Shown: in pieces, positions 45,830 through 54,482 of the stretch
Position numbering within the stretch: position 1 is the first letter of the stretch
Layout: the number at the start of each line of letters is the position of its first letter
NCBI GenBank assembly: GCA_020632875.1
Contig: JACKET010000010.1
Location: forward strand, 124,001-188,000
Reading direction: 5' to 3'
Length of the DNA stretch: 64,000 bases
From: Alphaproteobacteria bacterium
GTDB taxonomy: Bacteria > Myxococcota_A > UBA796 > GCA-2862545
Notes under the pieces: generated by a model
What the model was told of the DNA's origin: nothing
Seen by the model: the letters and a program-made list of their open reading frames with translations, nothing else
The model's database searches: none
Program-made: the position numbers and the translations under genes

Positions 45830-46380
45830 CCCTCGTGCTCGCCAGCGGCTCGCCCCGCCGCCGCCAGCTCCTCGCCTGGGCCGGCATCCCGCTCGAGGTG
45901 CTGCCCACGGATGTCGACGAGTCCTGGGTCCCCGGCGAAGACCCGACCGACGCCGCCGAGCGCCTGGCCCGCGCCAAGGCGTGGGGCCCCGACGGGCGCG
46001 TGGTCCTCGCCGCCGACACCGTGGTCCACGTGGGCGACGTGCCGTTCGGGAAGCCCGAAGACCGGCAGGATGCCGTCGAGATGCTCCGGCGCCTGGCCGG
46101 GCGCTGGCACGGCGTGACGACGGGCGTGGCGATCCGGTCCGCCGACCACGCCCTGGCGTCGTTCCGCGTCACCACCGAGGTGCGGATGCGCGATGTGTCC
46201 GACGCCGAGATCGCGAAGTACGTCGCGACCGACGAGCCGCTCGACAAGGCCGGCGCCTACGGCATCCAGGGCATCGGCGGGATGCTCGTGGCCGAGGTCC
46301 GCGGCGACTGGACGAACGTCATGGGCCTGCCCCTCGAAGCCACGTTGCTCGCCCTCGCCGCGCACGGCATCACCCCGTGA
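45826..46380 (+). CDS. maf: Maf-like nucleotide pyrophosphatase
   Basis: This 184-residue protein begins LVLASGSPRRRQLLAWAGI, the Maf signature. AADTVVHVGDVPFGKPED and DKAGAYGIQGIGGMLV follow, matching the active site and loop of Maf/YhdE. Maf proteins split nucleoside triphosphates, often unusual or modified ones, to the monophosphate. The ATG overlaps the thioesterase stop and its stop overlaps the GTG of yggS. Confidence 0.93.
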   Translation: MTLVLASGSPRRRQLLAWAGIPLEVLPTDVDESWVPGEDPTDAAERLARAKAWGPDGRVVLAADTVVHVGDVPFGKPEDRQDAVEMLRRLAGRWHGVTTGVAIRSADHALASFRVTTEVRMRDVSDAEIAKYVATDEPLDKAGAYGIQGIGGMLVAEVRGDWTNVMGLPLEATLLALAAHGITP

Positions 46381-47051
46381 AGACCGTCGCGAACGCGCTG
46401 GAAGACGTGCGGCGTCGCCTGTGTGCCGCCCTCGTCGAAGCGGGCCGCAGCCCCGACGCCGCCGAGCTCGTCGCGGTGTCGAAGACGCACCCCGCCCAGC
46501 GCATCCGCGAGGCCGTGGCGTGCGGACAGACCCACTTCGGCGAGTCGTACGCCCAGGAGCTGCGCGACAAGGCGCCCGAGCTCGCCGATCTGGGCGTGCG
46601 CTGGCACTTCATCGGCCGCATCCAGAAGAACAAGGCGAAGTACATCGCGCCCCTCGCCTTTCGCGTGCACGGCGTCACCCACGTCGAGCAGGCCGAAGCG
46701 CTCGCACAGCGCGCCCCGGGGCCCCTGAAGGTCCTGCTGAACGTCGACGTGGGCGGCGAGGAGAGCAAGGTCGGCATCGACCCGGCCGAGCTCCCGGCCC
46801 TCGCCGACGCGGTCGCGCGGGTCGCGGGCATCGAGCTCGTCGGGCTCATGTGCATCCCGCCCTACACCGAAGACCCGGCGGAGAGCGGGCCGTATTTCGA
46901 GCAGCTCGCGCACCTCGCCGCGCGCGAGAACGCCCGCGGGCACGCCCTCACCGAGCTGTCGATGGGCATGACGCACGACTTCCCGTGGGCCGTGCGCCAC
47001 GGCGCCACCTGGGTGCGCGTGGGCACGGCGATCTTCGGCCCGAGAACGTGA
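46377..47051 (+). CDS. PLP-binding YggS/PROSC family protein
   Basis: This 224-residue protein is the usual size of YggS. Lys36 in VAVSKTHP binds PLP; GESYAQELRDK, WHFIGRIQKNK and LSMGMTHDFPWAVRHGATWVRVGTAIFG are family blocks. It buffers PLP and influences amino acid and B6 balance; no enzyme activity is established. It starts at GTG 46377, overlapping the maf stop (GTGA), so it is coupled to maf and the thioesterase. Confidence 0.93.
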   Translation: MKTVANALEDVRRRLCAALVEAGRSPDAAELVAVSKTHPAQRIREAVACGQTHFGESYAQELRDKAPELADLGVRWHFIGRIQKNKAKYIAPLAFRVHGVTHVEQAEALAQRAPGPLKVLLNVDVGGEESKVGIDPAELPALADAVARVAGIELVGLMCIPPYTEDPAESGPYFEQLAHLAARENARGHALTELSMGMTHDFPWAVRHGATWVRVGTAIFGPRT

Positions 47052-47073
47052 ACCGCTACCGCGGCTCACGCCT

Positions 47074-48390
47074 CTAGAACGTGAACTCGACCGGCGTGGT
47101 TCCGCCGCCCTTGAGGTCGACCGTCTGGGTCTGCTTGGACTGCGGCTGGCCCGGCAGCATCGCGCTGACCGTGCGCGCGCCTGGGTCGGCCTTGTAGGTC
47201 TTCGGCGTGTAGCCGACCGCCTTGCCGTCGACGTAGATCAGCACCTTGCGGTTGCTGCGGATCTTCAGCGTGCCCATCGTCGCCGCGGCATCCTCGACCG
47301 GCTCGGGCTGCGGCACCGGCTGCGGACGCACGGGCTGCGGGCGCACCGGCTGCGGCTGCGTGGAGGGCTGCGGGTCGGGCTGCGGCTGCGGCTGCTCTGG
47401 CTCGGGATCGGGCTCTGGCTCGGGGTCGGGCGCGAGGGGCTCGGGCTCGCCGCTGGGGCGGAGGCCATCCTGCACCTTCACCTTGATGCCGGAGCGACCC
47501 TCGAGCTCGGAGGGGTTCTCGACGCCGTCGGTGCCGGAGACCTCGCCCGTTCCGAACAGACCGAGCGCGACGGACGCGAGTGCCAGCAGGCCGAGGCCGC
47601 CGCCGACCACGACGAGCCCGATCAAGGCGAGCATCATCGTGTTCGGGCCGCCACCGCCGCTCTCGATCTCGTCCTGCCGCTTCTTGATCCGCCCGGTGAT
47701 GTTGCTGGCCGGTGTGGCCTTGCGCATGATCTCGGGCGCCGGAGGCGGCGTATCGGCGAGGTACGACGGCTTCACGTCGCTGCCGCGCGAGGTCGAGGTG
47801 CGCTGCGCGGCGCCGGCCGGCGTGAAGCGGTCGAGGATGCCCGGGATGGGCGGCGGCTCGGGCACGTTCATCGGCGCCATGTACGGCTGCGACACGTCTT
47901 GCAGCACCGCCGAGGGGACCTCGTCGGTGGGCGGCGGCGCGTCGTCGAACCCGCCCACACCGTCGAGCATGTTGTCGTCGAGCTGGGCCGAGCCGAAGTC
48001 GGCATCGCTCGCGTCGTCGTACTTCACCGTCGAGGCGTCTTGCGGATCCTCGTGGAACGTCGGGGTGTGCGCGTCGAGGCCCCCCGCGAAGCCCGGCGGC
48101 TCGGGCGGAGCGGCGTCGAACGGAGCCTCGTCGAACGGAGCCTGGGGCGCCGGCTCGTCGAACCCCGGCTCGTCGAGCGGGGCCTCGTCGTCGGTGGGCT
48201 CGTCGGGCTCGAGGCTCGTCTCGGGCCTGGCGTCGTCATCCAGGTCGACGTCGTCACCCTCGGGCCCCGAATACGAGGGATCGCTGCCCTCTTCGTCGTC
48301 GGAGTCGTCGTCGCGCTCGGGCGCGGGCGAATCCGTCGACTTCTTGCTGCTGCGATCGGTGAACAGGCTACGGCGGCGACGCTTCGACAT
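47074..48390 (-). CDS. Single-TM protein with disordered N-terminus and PEGA-like C-terminal domain
   Basis: This 438-residue protein has a basic start, then about 200 acidic, Pro-rich residues, a single membrane helix near residues 250-275 (MMLALIGLVVVGGGLGLLALASVALGLF), a Pro/Glu/Gln repeat region (QPQPDPQPSTQPQPVRPQP) and a C-terminal PEGA-like fold with TLKIRSNRKVLIYVDGKAVGYTPK. PEGA domains of this kind are often surface or cell-wall modules on Myxococcota membrane proteins. The starting position after the membrane helix suggests the PEGA domain is outside. It is the last gene of an operon with the two genes upstream (gap 1 nt). Confidence 0.75.
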   Translation of the reverse strand: MSKRRRRSLFTDRSSKKSTDSPAPERDDDSDDEEGSDPSYSGPEGDDVDLDDDARPETSLEPDEPTDDEAPLDEPGFDEPAPQAPFDEAPFDAAPPEPPGFAGGLDAHTPTFHEDPQDASTVKYDDASDADFGSAQLDDNMLDGVGGFDDAPPPTDEVPSAVLQDVSQPYMAPMNVPEPPPIPGILDRFTPAGAAQRTSTSRGSDVKPSYLADTPPPAPEIMRKATPASNITGRIKKRQDEIESGGGGPNTMMLALIGLVVVGGGLGLLALASVALGLFGTGEVSGTDGVENPSELEGRSGIKVKVQDGLRPSGEPEPLAPDPEPEPDPEPEQPQPQPDPQPSTQPQPVRPQPVRPQPVPQPEPVEDAAATMGTLKIRSNRKVLIYVDGKAVGYTPKTYKADPGARTVSAMLPGQPQSKQTQTVDLKGGGTTPVEFTF

Positions 48391-48391
48391 G

Positions 48392-48880
48392 CTAGTCCTG
48401 GTATAGCTCGTTCAGGCCGTCGGAATCGGCTTTGCCCGAAGCGAGCTCGCGGAGCTGGGCCTCGCTGTCGGCGGGCACCGTGATGAGAACCCCGCTGGCG
48501 GCGTTCTCGATCCGCACGAGCCCCTCGTCCGAGAGCACGTTCATCGCCTCTTCGACGAGCTCCTGGGCATCGAGCGGGAGCCCACGCCACAGGTTGTCCA
48601 TGCGCACGCGCACGCCTCCGGCGCAGCGGCCGAGCACGAGCCCGATCGCCGCGCGCACGCGCTGGCGGGACTCGTTCTTGTCTTTCGGGAGCTCGGCCCC
48701 CTCCCACCAGCCGGTCTCGATCGCGCCGAACGCGGCGAGCTTGGCGACGTGGTCGTCGGTGGCGGCGAAGCCGTCGGAGACGGTGTCGGTGACGACCATC
48801 AGGCGCACGACCTCGAGCGGCTCGACGCCGAGGCGGCGGGCGGCATCCGTCAGACCCTTGGGAAGCAGATCGTCGAGCAT
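48392..48880 (-). CDS. Small helical protein, possible winged-helix
   Basis: This 162-residue protein has no signal. It is rich in helices (LTDAARRLGVEPLEVVRLMVVTD, QRVRAAIGLVLGRCAGGVRVRMDNL, LDAQELVEEAMNVLSDEGLVRIENAASGVLITVPAD). The last stretch, helix then GLVRIE hairpin, looks like a winged-helix wing. A DNA- or protein-binding role is possible; I recognise no family. ATG overlaps the upstream stop (TGATG), and the next gene starts 1 nt after its stop. Confidence 0.65.
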   Translation of the reverse strand: MLDDLLPKGLTDAARRLGVEPLEVVRLMVVTDTVSDGFAATDDHVAKLAAFGAIETGWWEGAELPKDKNESRQRVRAAIGLVLGRCAGGVRVRMDNLWRGLPLDAQELVEEAMNVLSDEGLVRIENAASGVLITVPADSEAQLRELASGKADSDGLNELYQD

Positions 48881-49809
48881 CAGCCCTCCTCCTCTTCGTC
48901 GTCTTCGATCTCGGGCGGGAGCAGGAAGTCGAAGTCGACCTTGCGGGCGGTGAGGCCCAACTTGCCGGCGGCCAGCTCGGGCGCGGACTTCAGGACCGCG
49001 TTGAAGCTGTCGGCGAGGAGCTGCGCGAAGTCTTTGCTGACCCCCTCGAGATCGACCTCGACCGCGAGCAGGCCCTGGTGCCCGCCGAACACGGCCTGGG
49101 CCCCGGGGAGCCCGCCCTGCTTGGTCGCTTCGTAGATCGCCTGCACGGCGCGGGCGCCGAGGTGCGTCGACAGATCCTCGGGACGCTCGGCCCAGTCGGT
49201 GAACGTGACGTCTTTCACGGGCAGGACGCAGATGAGCAGCTCGGGCGTGCCGGACGGCGCGTCGATGCCGTACACGAGCTCGAGCTCGACGCGATCGCCT
49301 TCGACCACCGCGGGACCCGCGATCTGGTCTTCGAGGTGGGCGCGGATGCGGTCGACGATGCCGTGGTGGTGCTCGATGATCGCGCCCCGGTAGGACTCGG
49401 GGAGCGCCTGGAGCGTCGGCTCGACCTGCGTCTTGAACTGGTTGTACTCCTGGACGAGCGGTGCGAGCTCGCCCTTGGAGAGCCCATCGAGCACGGCCTG
49501 GTTGCGCTTCGCGGTCGCCTCGGACGCCTCGGCGGCGCGCGTGTCGAGCTGCGCGGCCTGGCCGAGCAGCGCCGCGAAGATCGCGTCGTACGAGCGGGCG
49601 ACGACGCCCTCGCTCGCGTCGCGCTCTTCGAGCTGGCCGCGGAAGGCCTCGAGCGAGGTGATCTTGCCCTGCAGCTCGGCGAGGTCGGCGCGCAGCTTCT
49701 CGAGCTGGCTGTCTACGTCGACGATCTCGGCCTGGCGGCGTGCTTCCTGTTCGGACCGCCAGCTCGCGACTCCCTCGAGCGCGGCGGTCACGGACTGCAT
49801 CGCTGTCAT
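48880..49809 (-). CDS. Coiled-coil protein, first gene of an unknown operon
   Basis: This 309-residue protein starts at ATG 49809 with AGGAG 6 nt upstream; ATG 49815 is too close to that site. Residues about 20-130 form a long coiled coil (AEIVDVDSQLEKLRADLAELQGKITSLEAFRGQLEER and later stretches). The C-terminal half is a globular domain (ELELVYGIDAPSGTPELLICVLPVKD, GAQAVFGGHQGLLAVEVDLEGV) ending in a very acidic tail. No family is recognised. It is coupled to the winged-helix-like gene and the PEGA-like protein, so the three probably work together. Confidence 0.65.
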   Translation of the reverse strand: MTAMQSVTAALEGVASWRSEQEARRQAEIVDVDSQLEKLRADLAELQGKITSLEAFRGQLEERDASEGVVARSYDAIFAALLGQAAQLDTRAAEASEATAKRNQAVLDGLSKGELAPLVQEYNQFKTQVEPTLQALPESYRGAIIEHHHGIVDRIRAHLEDQIAGPAVVEGDRVELELVYGIDAPSGTPELLICVLPVKDVTFTDWAERPEDLSTHLGARAVQAIYEATKQGGLPGAQAVFGGHQGLLAVEVDLEGVSKDFAQLLADSFNAVLKSAPELAAGKLGLTARKVDFDFLLPPEIEDDEEEEG

Positions 49810-49888
49810 CCACATCTCCTGTGTGGCGAACCATACCAGAAGCGGTGGGAGGGAATGGAGCCGGACCGGACGATCACCCGGCGCAGGG

Positions 49889-50449
49889 TCAGGGACCGAC
49901 CTCGCAGGCGCCCCACAGACCGATGCCGAGGGCCTGCGCGAGGTCGCGCGCGGCGACGAAGTCCTCGCGGTAGAGCAGGTCGCCGAACTCCTCTTCGAAG
50001 ATGTAGGCGTGGCCCTCCTGGACCATCTCGACGTTGATGAACCGGTAGTAGTTGATGTCGAGGTCGCCGAGCTCCTCGGAGCCGGACTGGAGCCACGCGT
50101 ACGCGAGCGTGCGCCCGAACACGCCGGTGCACTCCTCGTCGAACGTGAGGAAGACGTTCTTGCCCTCGATCTTCTGGCGAAGGGCGGTGTGGGCGTTGTC
50201 GGCCCAGCACTCGGCCGGCTCGGGCGGGTGGGCGATCTCGGGCGCGTCGATGCCCAGCATCCGGATGCGCTCGCCGCCATCGCCACACTCGCCGATGTCG
50301 AACGTGTCGCCGTCGATCACGCACGCCACGAACGCGTTGCGAGGCGAAGCGCAGCGCCCGCTCGGCACGATCGGCACCTCGTCGATCAACGGCAGCGTCG
50401 GCGGCCGGTAGCAGCCGATCAGCGCGAGCAGGGGGAGGAGGCGGGCCAT
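49889..50449 (-). CDS. Thermonuclease (SNase-like) lipoprotein
   Basis: This 186-residue protein has a lipoprotein signal with LALIGC. The nuclease core contains VIDGDTFDIG, RIRMLGIDAPE with the catalytic Arg and metal Asp, and CTGVFGRTLAYAW with the second Arg region. YREDFVAARDLAQALGIGLW matches the C-terminal helix. It probably cuts DNA or RNA outside the inner membrane, for nutrient use or defence of the cell surface. It stands just after the sugar ABC operon on the same strand (8 nt gap). Confidence 0.85.
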   Translation of the reverse strand: MARLLPLLALIGCYRPPTLPLIDEVPIVPSGRCASPRNAFVACVIDGDTFDIGECGDGGERIRMLGIDAPEIAHPPEPAECWADNAHTALRQKIEGKNVFLTFDEECTGVFGRTLAYAWLQSGSEELGDLDINYYRFINVEMVQEGHAYIFEEEFGDLLYREDFVAARDLAQALGIGLWGACEVGP

Positions 50450-50457
50450 GCTCCGTC

Positions 50458-51309
50458 CTAACCCTTCACGCCGCCGGCCGTCAGGCCCTCGACGAAGTGG
50501 CGCTGGAGCGCGAAGAACAACGCCATCACCGGGAGGCTCACGATCACCGCGCCCGCGGCGAACCGCCCCCACTCCGTCCCGAAGTCGCCGACGTAGCCCT
50601 GCAGCACGACGGGCAGCGTGTAGGCGTCCTCGCTGCCCATCAGCGTGAGCGCGAGGATGAACTCGTTCCACGCCGTCATGAAGCTGAACAACCCGGTCAC
50701 GGCGAGGGCGGGACGCGCCAGGGGGAGCACGATGTACCGGAAGGTCATCCAGCGCGACGCCCCGTCGAGCATCGCCGCCTCTTCGAGGGCCACGGGGATG
50801 GTGTCGAAGTAGCCCTTGAGCGTGAAGACCGAGAACGGCACCGAGGTCGTCGCGTACACCAGCACGAGCCCGGTCCGCGAGTCGAGCAGGCCGAAGAGGT
50901 CGAGGAGCAGGTACAGCGGGATGGCCATGACCACGCCCGGGAACATCTGGGTCACGAGGAAGGCCGCCATCCCCTGCTCCCGCCCGGGGAACGACCACCG
51001 CGACAGGGCGTAGGCGGCCGTCGTCGACAGGGAGAGGCCGAGGACGGCCGTCGCGACCGAGACGATCACGCTGTTGAGGAGCTGGCGCCCGAACAGCCAG
51101 CGCCCCTCGTCGTCGAACGTCCCGATCACGTCCCGGAAGTTGTCGAGCGTCACCTCGGACGGGATCGGCGAGAGGTCCATCGAGAACGACTGGCTCGGGC
51201 TGAACGCCATCTCGAGCACCCAGAGCACCGGGTACAGCGTGACCATCGTGATGCCGACGATGGCGGCGTGCGTCAGGACGACCTCGGGAGTGGACGGACG
51301 ACGCGCCAT
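50458..51309 (-). CDS. Sugar ABC transporter permease, MalG type
   Basis: This 283-residue protein has six membrane segments and the EAA loop with EEAAMLDGASRWMTFRYIVLPLARPAL, which contacts the ATPase. SLSTTAAYALSRWSFPGRE and MFPGVVMAIPLYLLL are typical of CUT1-family MalG/UgpE permeases, which import oligosaccharides or glycerol phosphate. Its ATG overlaps the stop of the fused binding protein/permease gene (TGATG). It is the last gene of the import operon. Confidence 0.93.
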   Translation of the reverse strand: MARRPSTPEVVLTHAAIVGITMVTLYPVLWVLEMAFSPSQSFSMDLSPIPSEVTLDNFRDVIGTFDDEGRWLFGRQLLNSVIVSVATAVLGLSLSTTAAYALSRWSFPGREQGMAAFLVTQMFPGVVMAIPLYLLLDLFGLLDSRTGLVLVYATTSVPFSVFTLKGYFDTIPVALEEAAMLDGASRWMTFRYIVLPLARPALAVTGLFSFMTAWNEFILALTLMGSEDAYTLPVVLQGYVGDFGTEWGRFAAGAVIVSLPVMALFFALQRHFVEGLTAGGVKG

Positions 51310-53414
51310 CAGATCACCTTCTTCCCGACGAGGCGGTTCGCGGAGCGGGAGTAGACGAGCAGCACGCCGAAGATCAGCACGGCGTAGGCGGCCGCGTAGC
51401 CGTAGTGGTTGCCGCGCTTGAACGCCCACCGGTACGCGTCGCTGATCAGGATCTCGGTGCTCGAGTTCGGCTCGCCGCCGCTCACGAGGAAGATCACGTT
51501 GAACATGTTGAAGGTCCACACGCTGCCGAGCACGACGGCCGGGAGCAGGGCGGGCTTCAGCATCGGGTACACCACGTGGCGGAAGGCGAACCAGCGCCCC
51601 GCGCCGTCGACCTCGGCGGCCTCTTCGAGATCCCGCGGGATCGACTGCAGCGCGCCGAGCGTGACGACCATCATGAAGGGGAAGCCGAGCCACGTGTTCG
51701 TCACGAGGTTCGCGCAGAACGCCGTCGAGAACGAGCCGAACCAGTCGAGCTCGAGAGGGCCGTCGCGCATCAGGACGAAGCCGAGGATGGCGTTCACGGC
51801 GCCGAACTGGGCGTGGAACATGCCCTTCCAGATGAGCGCGGTGATGTAGTTCGGCACGGCCCACGGGATGATGAGCAGGGCCCGCCACACCGCGCGCAGC
51901 CGCACCCACGGCTCGCGGAGCAGCATGGCGAGCGCCATGCCGATGCTCACGTGCAGCACGATGTTCACGGTGGTCCACAGCACCGTGACGCCCAGCGTGA
52001 ACACGAAGGAGAGCGGCGAGGTGATCGGGAAGTCGCGGGCCAGCAGGATGTCGAGGAAGTGCGCGAGCCCGACGAAGCGCCACTCCCCCGCCCGGTGCGC
52101 GAACAGCGACACCGCCGCACCCGTGACGAACGGCAGGATGACGAGCACGCTCATCGACAGGCCCGCCGGCGCGATCCACAGGTAGTCGCTCGCGTGGCGC
52201 GACACGCGGGCCCTGAGCTCGGGGTCGCGCGCGCGCTGGGCGACGAGCCCGAGCCCGCCGAGCACGAGGATCGCGAGGAACGCCAGCCAGGGCCGGGGAT
52301 CCGCAGCGGGCGGCAGCGGACGGGAGAAGACGTCGAAGAACTCCTGGGCGTCGGCGGCGGCCTCTTCGGGGGTGCGAGCCCCGCGCTGCACCGACAGGAG
52401 CGAGCGCGCGATGGCCTCGAACGCGCTCGACGTGTTCGGGTCGTTCGGCATGGGCACGGCGTTGCGGGCCTGGGCCGCGAGCGCCTGCACGATGGGGTCG
52501 TCGCTCGTGACCGACGCGTCGGACACGGCCTGACCGCCCTGCTCCGACCGGATGCGGGCCCCCTCACCGCGCGAGAGGAACTCCGCGAAGCCCGCAGCGG
52601 CGGGCTCGGCGTCGGGGGTGCGGTAGATCGCGTCGACGCCGAGGTACGGCGCCATGGGCTCGCCCGTCTCCGACACGACCGGGAGCGTCGTGGCCCCGAT
52701 GTCGCGGGCGCGGCCGGGCACGAACCACGAGCCGGAGATCACGTAGGCGGCGCGGCCCTCGTCGAAGAGGGTCTCCATCACGACGTAGGTCGGCTGCGCC
52801 GGCACGATCCCCTCGTCGATCGCGAGGCGCTTCGAGAACGCGTAGGCCGCGGCCTGCTCGGGCGTGTCGAGCTTCGCCGTCCCGTCGGGCTCGAGCGCGC
52901 GGGCGCCGAACGCGTGGAGGATGGGGCCGTGCGAGTACGGCGAGCCCGCCTCGAAGACGAGCCCGTACACCCCGTCGGGGAGCTGCTTCGCCTGGGCCAG
53001 GAGCGCGTCCGTCGTGCGGGCGGGCTCCTTCACGAGGGCCTTGTCGTAGAGGAGGAGGAGGGACTTGTACGCGAGCGGCCAGCCCTGGACCCGCCCCTTC
53101 ACGGTGAGCGCCTCGATCGTGACGGGGAGGTGGCCTTCGACGGGCGTGGACGGCGGGTCGACCACCCCCATCGCCGACCACTTGCCCAGGTTGTCGTGGC
53201 TCGCGACGAAGAGATCGGGACCGTTGCCCCGCGGGATGGTGGTCTCGAGCTTGGTGGTGTAGCCGTCGAACGGGATCTGGACGAAGCTGATCTTGTCGCC
53301 GGAAATGGCCTGGTAGGCGTCGCCCGCGGCTTCGAGCGCGTCCTCCTCGGCGTCGCGGTACGCGTGCCAGACCGTGATGTCGGCCCCCCACGCAGCGCCG
53401 AGCCAGAGGATCAC
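51309..53414 (-). CDS. Fusion of sugar-binding protein (MalE type) and permease (MalF type)
   Basis: This 701-residue protein joins two CUT1 parts that are usually separate. Residues 1-355 are an extracellular solute-binding protein (signal MILWLGAAWGA; ITVWHAYRDAEEDALEAAGDAYQ, GPDLFVASHDNLGKW, PLAYKSLLLLYDKALVK, GSWFVPGRA). One membrane helix (about 378-396) leads to a MalF-like permease (about 415-701) with the EAA motif DLEEAAEVDGAGRWFAFRHVVYPML. The binding domain is thus fixed to the channel at its periplasmic side. The GTG start overlaps the ATPase gene's stop. The cargo is unknown. Confidence 0.9.
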   Translation of the reverse strand: MILWLGAAWGADITVWHAYRDAEEDALEAAGDAYQAISGDKISFVQIPFDGYTTKLETTIPRGNGPDLFVASHDNLGKWSAMGVVDPPSTPVEGHLPVTIEALTVKGRVQGWPLAYKSLLLLYDKALVKEPARTTDALLAQAKQLPDGVYGLVFEAGSPYSHGPILHAFGARALEPDGTAKLDTPEQAAAYAFSKRLAIDEGIVPAQPTYVVMETLFDEGRAAYVISGSWFVPGRARDIGATTLPVVSETGEPMAPYLGVDAIYRTPDAEPAAAGFAEFLSRGEGARIRSEQGGQAVSDASVTSDDPIVQALAAQARNAVPMPNDPNTSSAFEAIARSLLSVQRGARTPEEAAADAQEFFDVFSRPLPPAADPRPWLAFLAILVLGGLGLVAQRARDPELRARVSRHASDYLWIAPAGLSMSVLVILPFVTGAAVSLFAHRAGEWRFVGLAHFLDILLARDFPITSPLSFVFTLGVTVLWTTVNIVLHVSIGMALAMLLREPWVRLRAVWRALLIIPWAVPNYITALIWKGMFHAQFGAVNAILGFVLMRDGPLELDWFGSFSTAFCANLVTNTWLGFPFMMVVTLGALQSIPRDLEEAAEVDGAGRWFAFRHVVYPMLKPALLPAVVLGSVWTFNMFNVIFLVSGGEPNSSTEILISDAYRWAFKRGNHYGYAAAYAVLIFGVLLVYSRSANRLVGKKVI

Positions 53415-54442
53415 AGCCGGACCCCGGACTCGCGATCGAACGCGTGCGTCACGCCCACGTCGAGCGGCACGAGCTCGTCGACGCGGACGCGGAGGGGCTC
53501 GGGCACCTGCGCCACGATCGTGTGCGGGCCGAGCTCGATGTGCAGCAGCGCCTCGGCGCCCATGGACTCGATCACGTCGACCCGCCCCTTCAGCGGACCC
53601 GAGCCGACGACGAGGTCGGTCGGGCGCACCCCGAGGGTGAACGGCCCGCTGCGGTCGAGCGCGAGCGCGCCTTCGACGCCTTCGATGCGCACCTCGCCGC
53701 CACTGCCGACCGCGGGGAGGAGGTTCATCGACGGCGAGCCGATGAACTGCGCGACGAACGTGTTGGCGGGGGTGTCGAAGAGCTCGCGCGGGCTGCCGAA
53801 CTGCTGGACGTAGCCCCCGTTCAGCACGAGGATCCGGTCGGCGAGGGTGAGCGCTTCGACCTGGTCGTGCGTGACGTGCACGATGGTGGTCTCGAGCCTG
53901 CGGTGCAGGCGTTTCAGCTCGACCCGCATGTGGTGGCGGAGGGCGGCGTCGAGGTTCGACAGGGGCTCGTCGAACAGGAACACGTCGGGACGCCGCACGA
54001 TCGCCCGGCCCATCGCGACCCGCTGCCGCTGCCCGCCCGACATCTGGCCCGGGTAGCGGTCGAGCAGGTGCTCGAGCTCGAGCATCTTCGCGGCCTGGAG
54101 GACGGCAGCCTCGATCTCGGCGGGGGGACGGCGCTGCACGCGCAGCGCGAAGCCCATGTTCTCGCGCACGGTCATGTGCGGGTAGAGCGCGTAGCTCTGG
54201 AACACCATCGCGACGTTCCGGTCGCGCGGCGCCATCTGGTCGACGCGGCGATCACCGATCCACAGCTCGCCGGCGCTGATGTCTTCGAGGCCCGCGATGC
54301 AGCGGAGCAACGTGGACTTCCCGCAGCCGGACGGACCGACCAGCACGAGGTACTCGCCGTCGCCGACCTGGACGTCGACATGGTGGAGGACCTTGGTGGA
54401 ACCGTAGGACTTCTGGATCGCGCGGAAGGACAGGCTCGCCAT
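53411..54442 (-). CDS. Sugar ABC importer ATPase, MalK/UgpC type
   Basis: This 343-residue ATPase has Walker A GPSGCGKST, the Q-loop (VFQSYALYPHMTV), signature MSGGQRQRVAMGRAI, Walker B VFLFDEPLSNLDA and H-loop VTHDQVEA. The C-terminal TOBE region (about 240-340, including FTLGVRPTDLVVG) is of the MalK/UgpC kind. It powers the transporter encoded by the next two genes and leads the operon. Confidence 0.95.
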   Translation of the reverse strand: MASLSFRAIQKSYGSTKVLHHVDVQVGDGEYLVLVGPSGCGKSTLLRCIAGLEDISAGELWIGDRRVDQMAPRDRNVAMVFQSYALYPHMTVRENMGFALRVQRRPPAEIEAAVLQAAKMLELEHLLDRYPGQMSGGQRQRVAMGRAIVRRPDVFLFDEPLSNLDAALRHHMRVELKRLHRRLETTIVHVTHDQVEALTLADRILVLNGGYVQQFGSPRELFDTPANTFVAQFIGSPSMNLLPAVGSGGEVRIEGVEGALALDRSGPFTLGVRPTDLVVGSGPLKGRVDVIESMGAEALLHIELGPHTIVAQVPEPLRVRVDELVPLDVGVTHAFDRESGVRL

Positions 54443-54482
54443 GGCGCGGGCTATCGGCCGGGAGCCCCGCGGGCAAGGCGTC

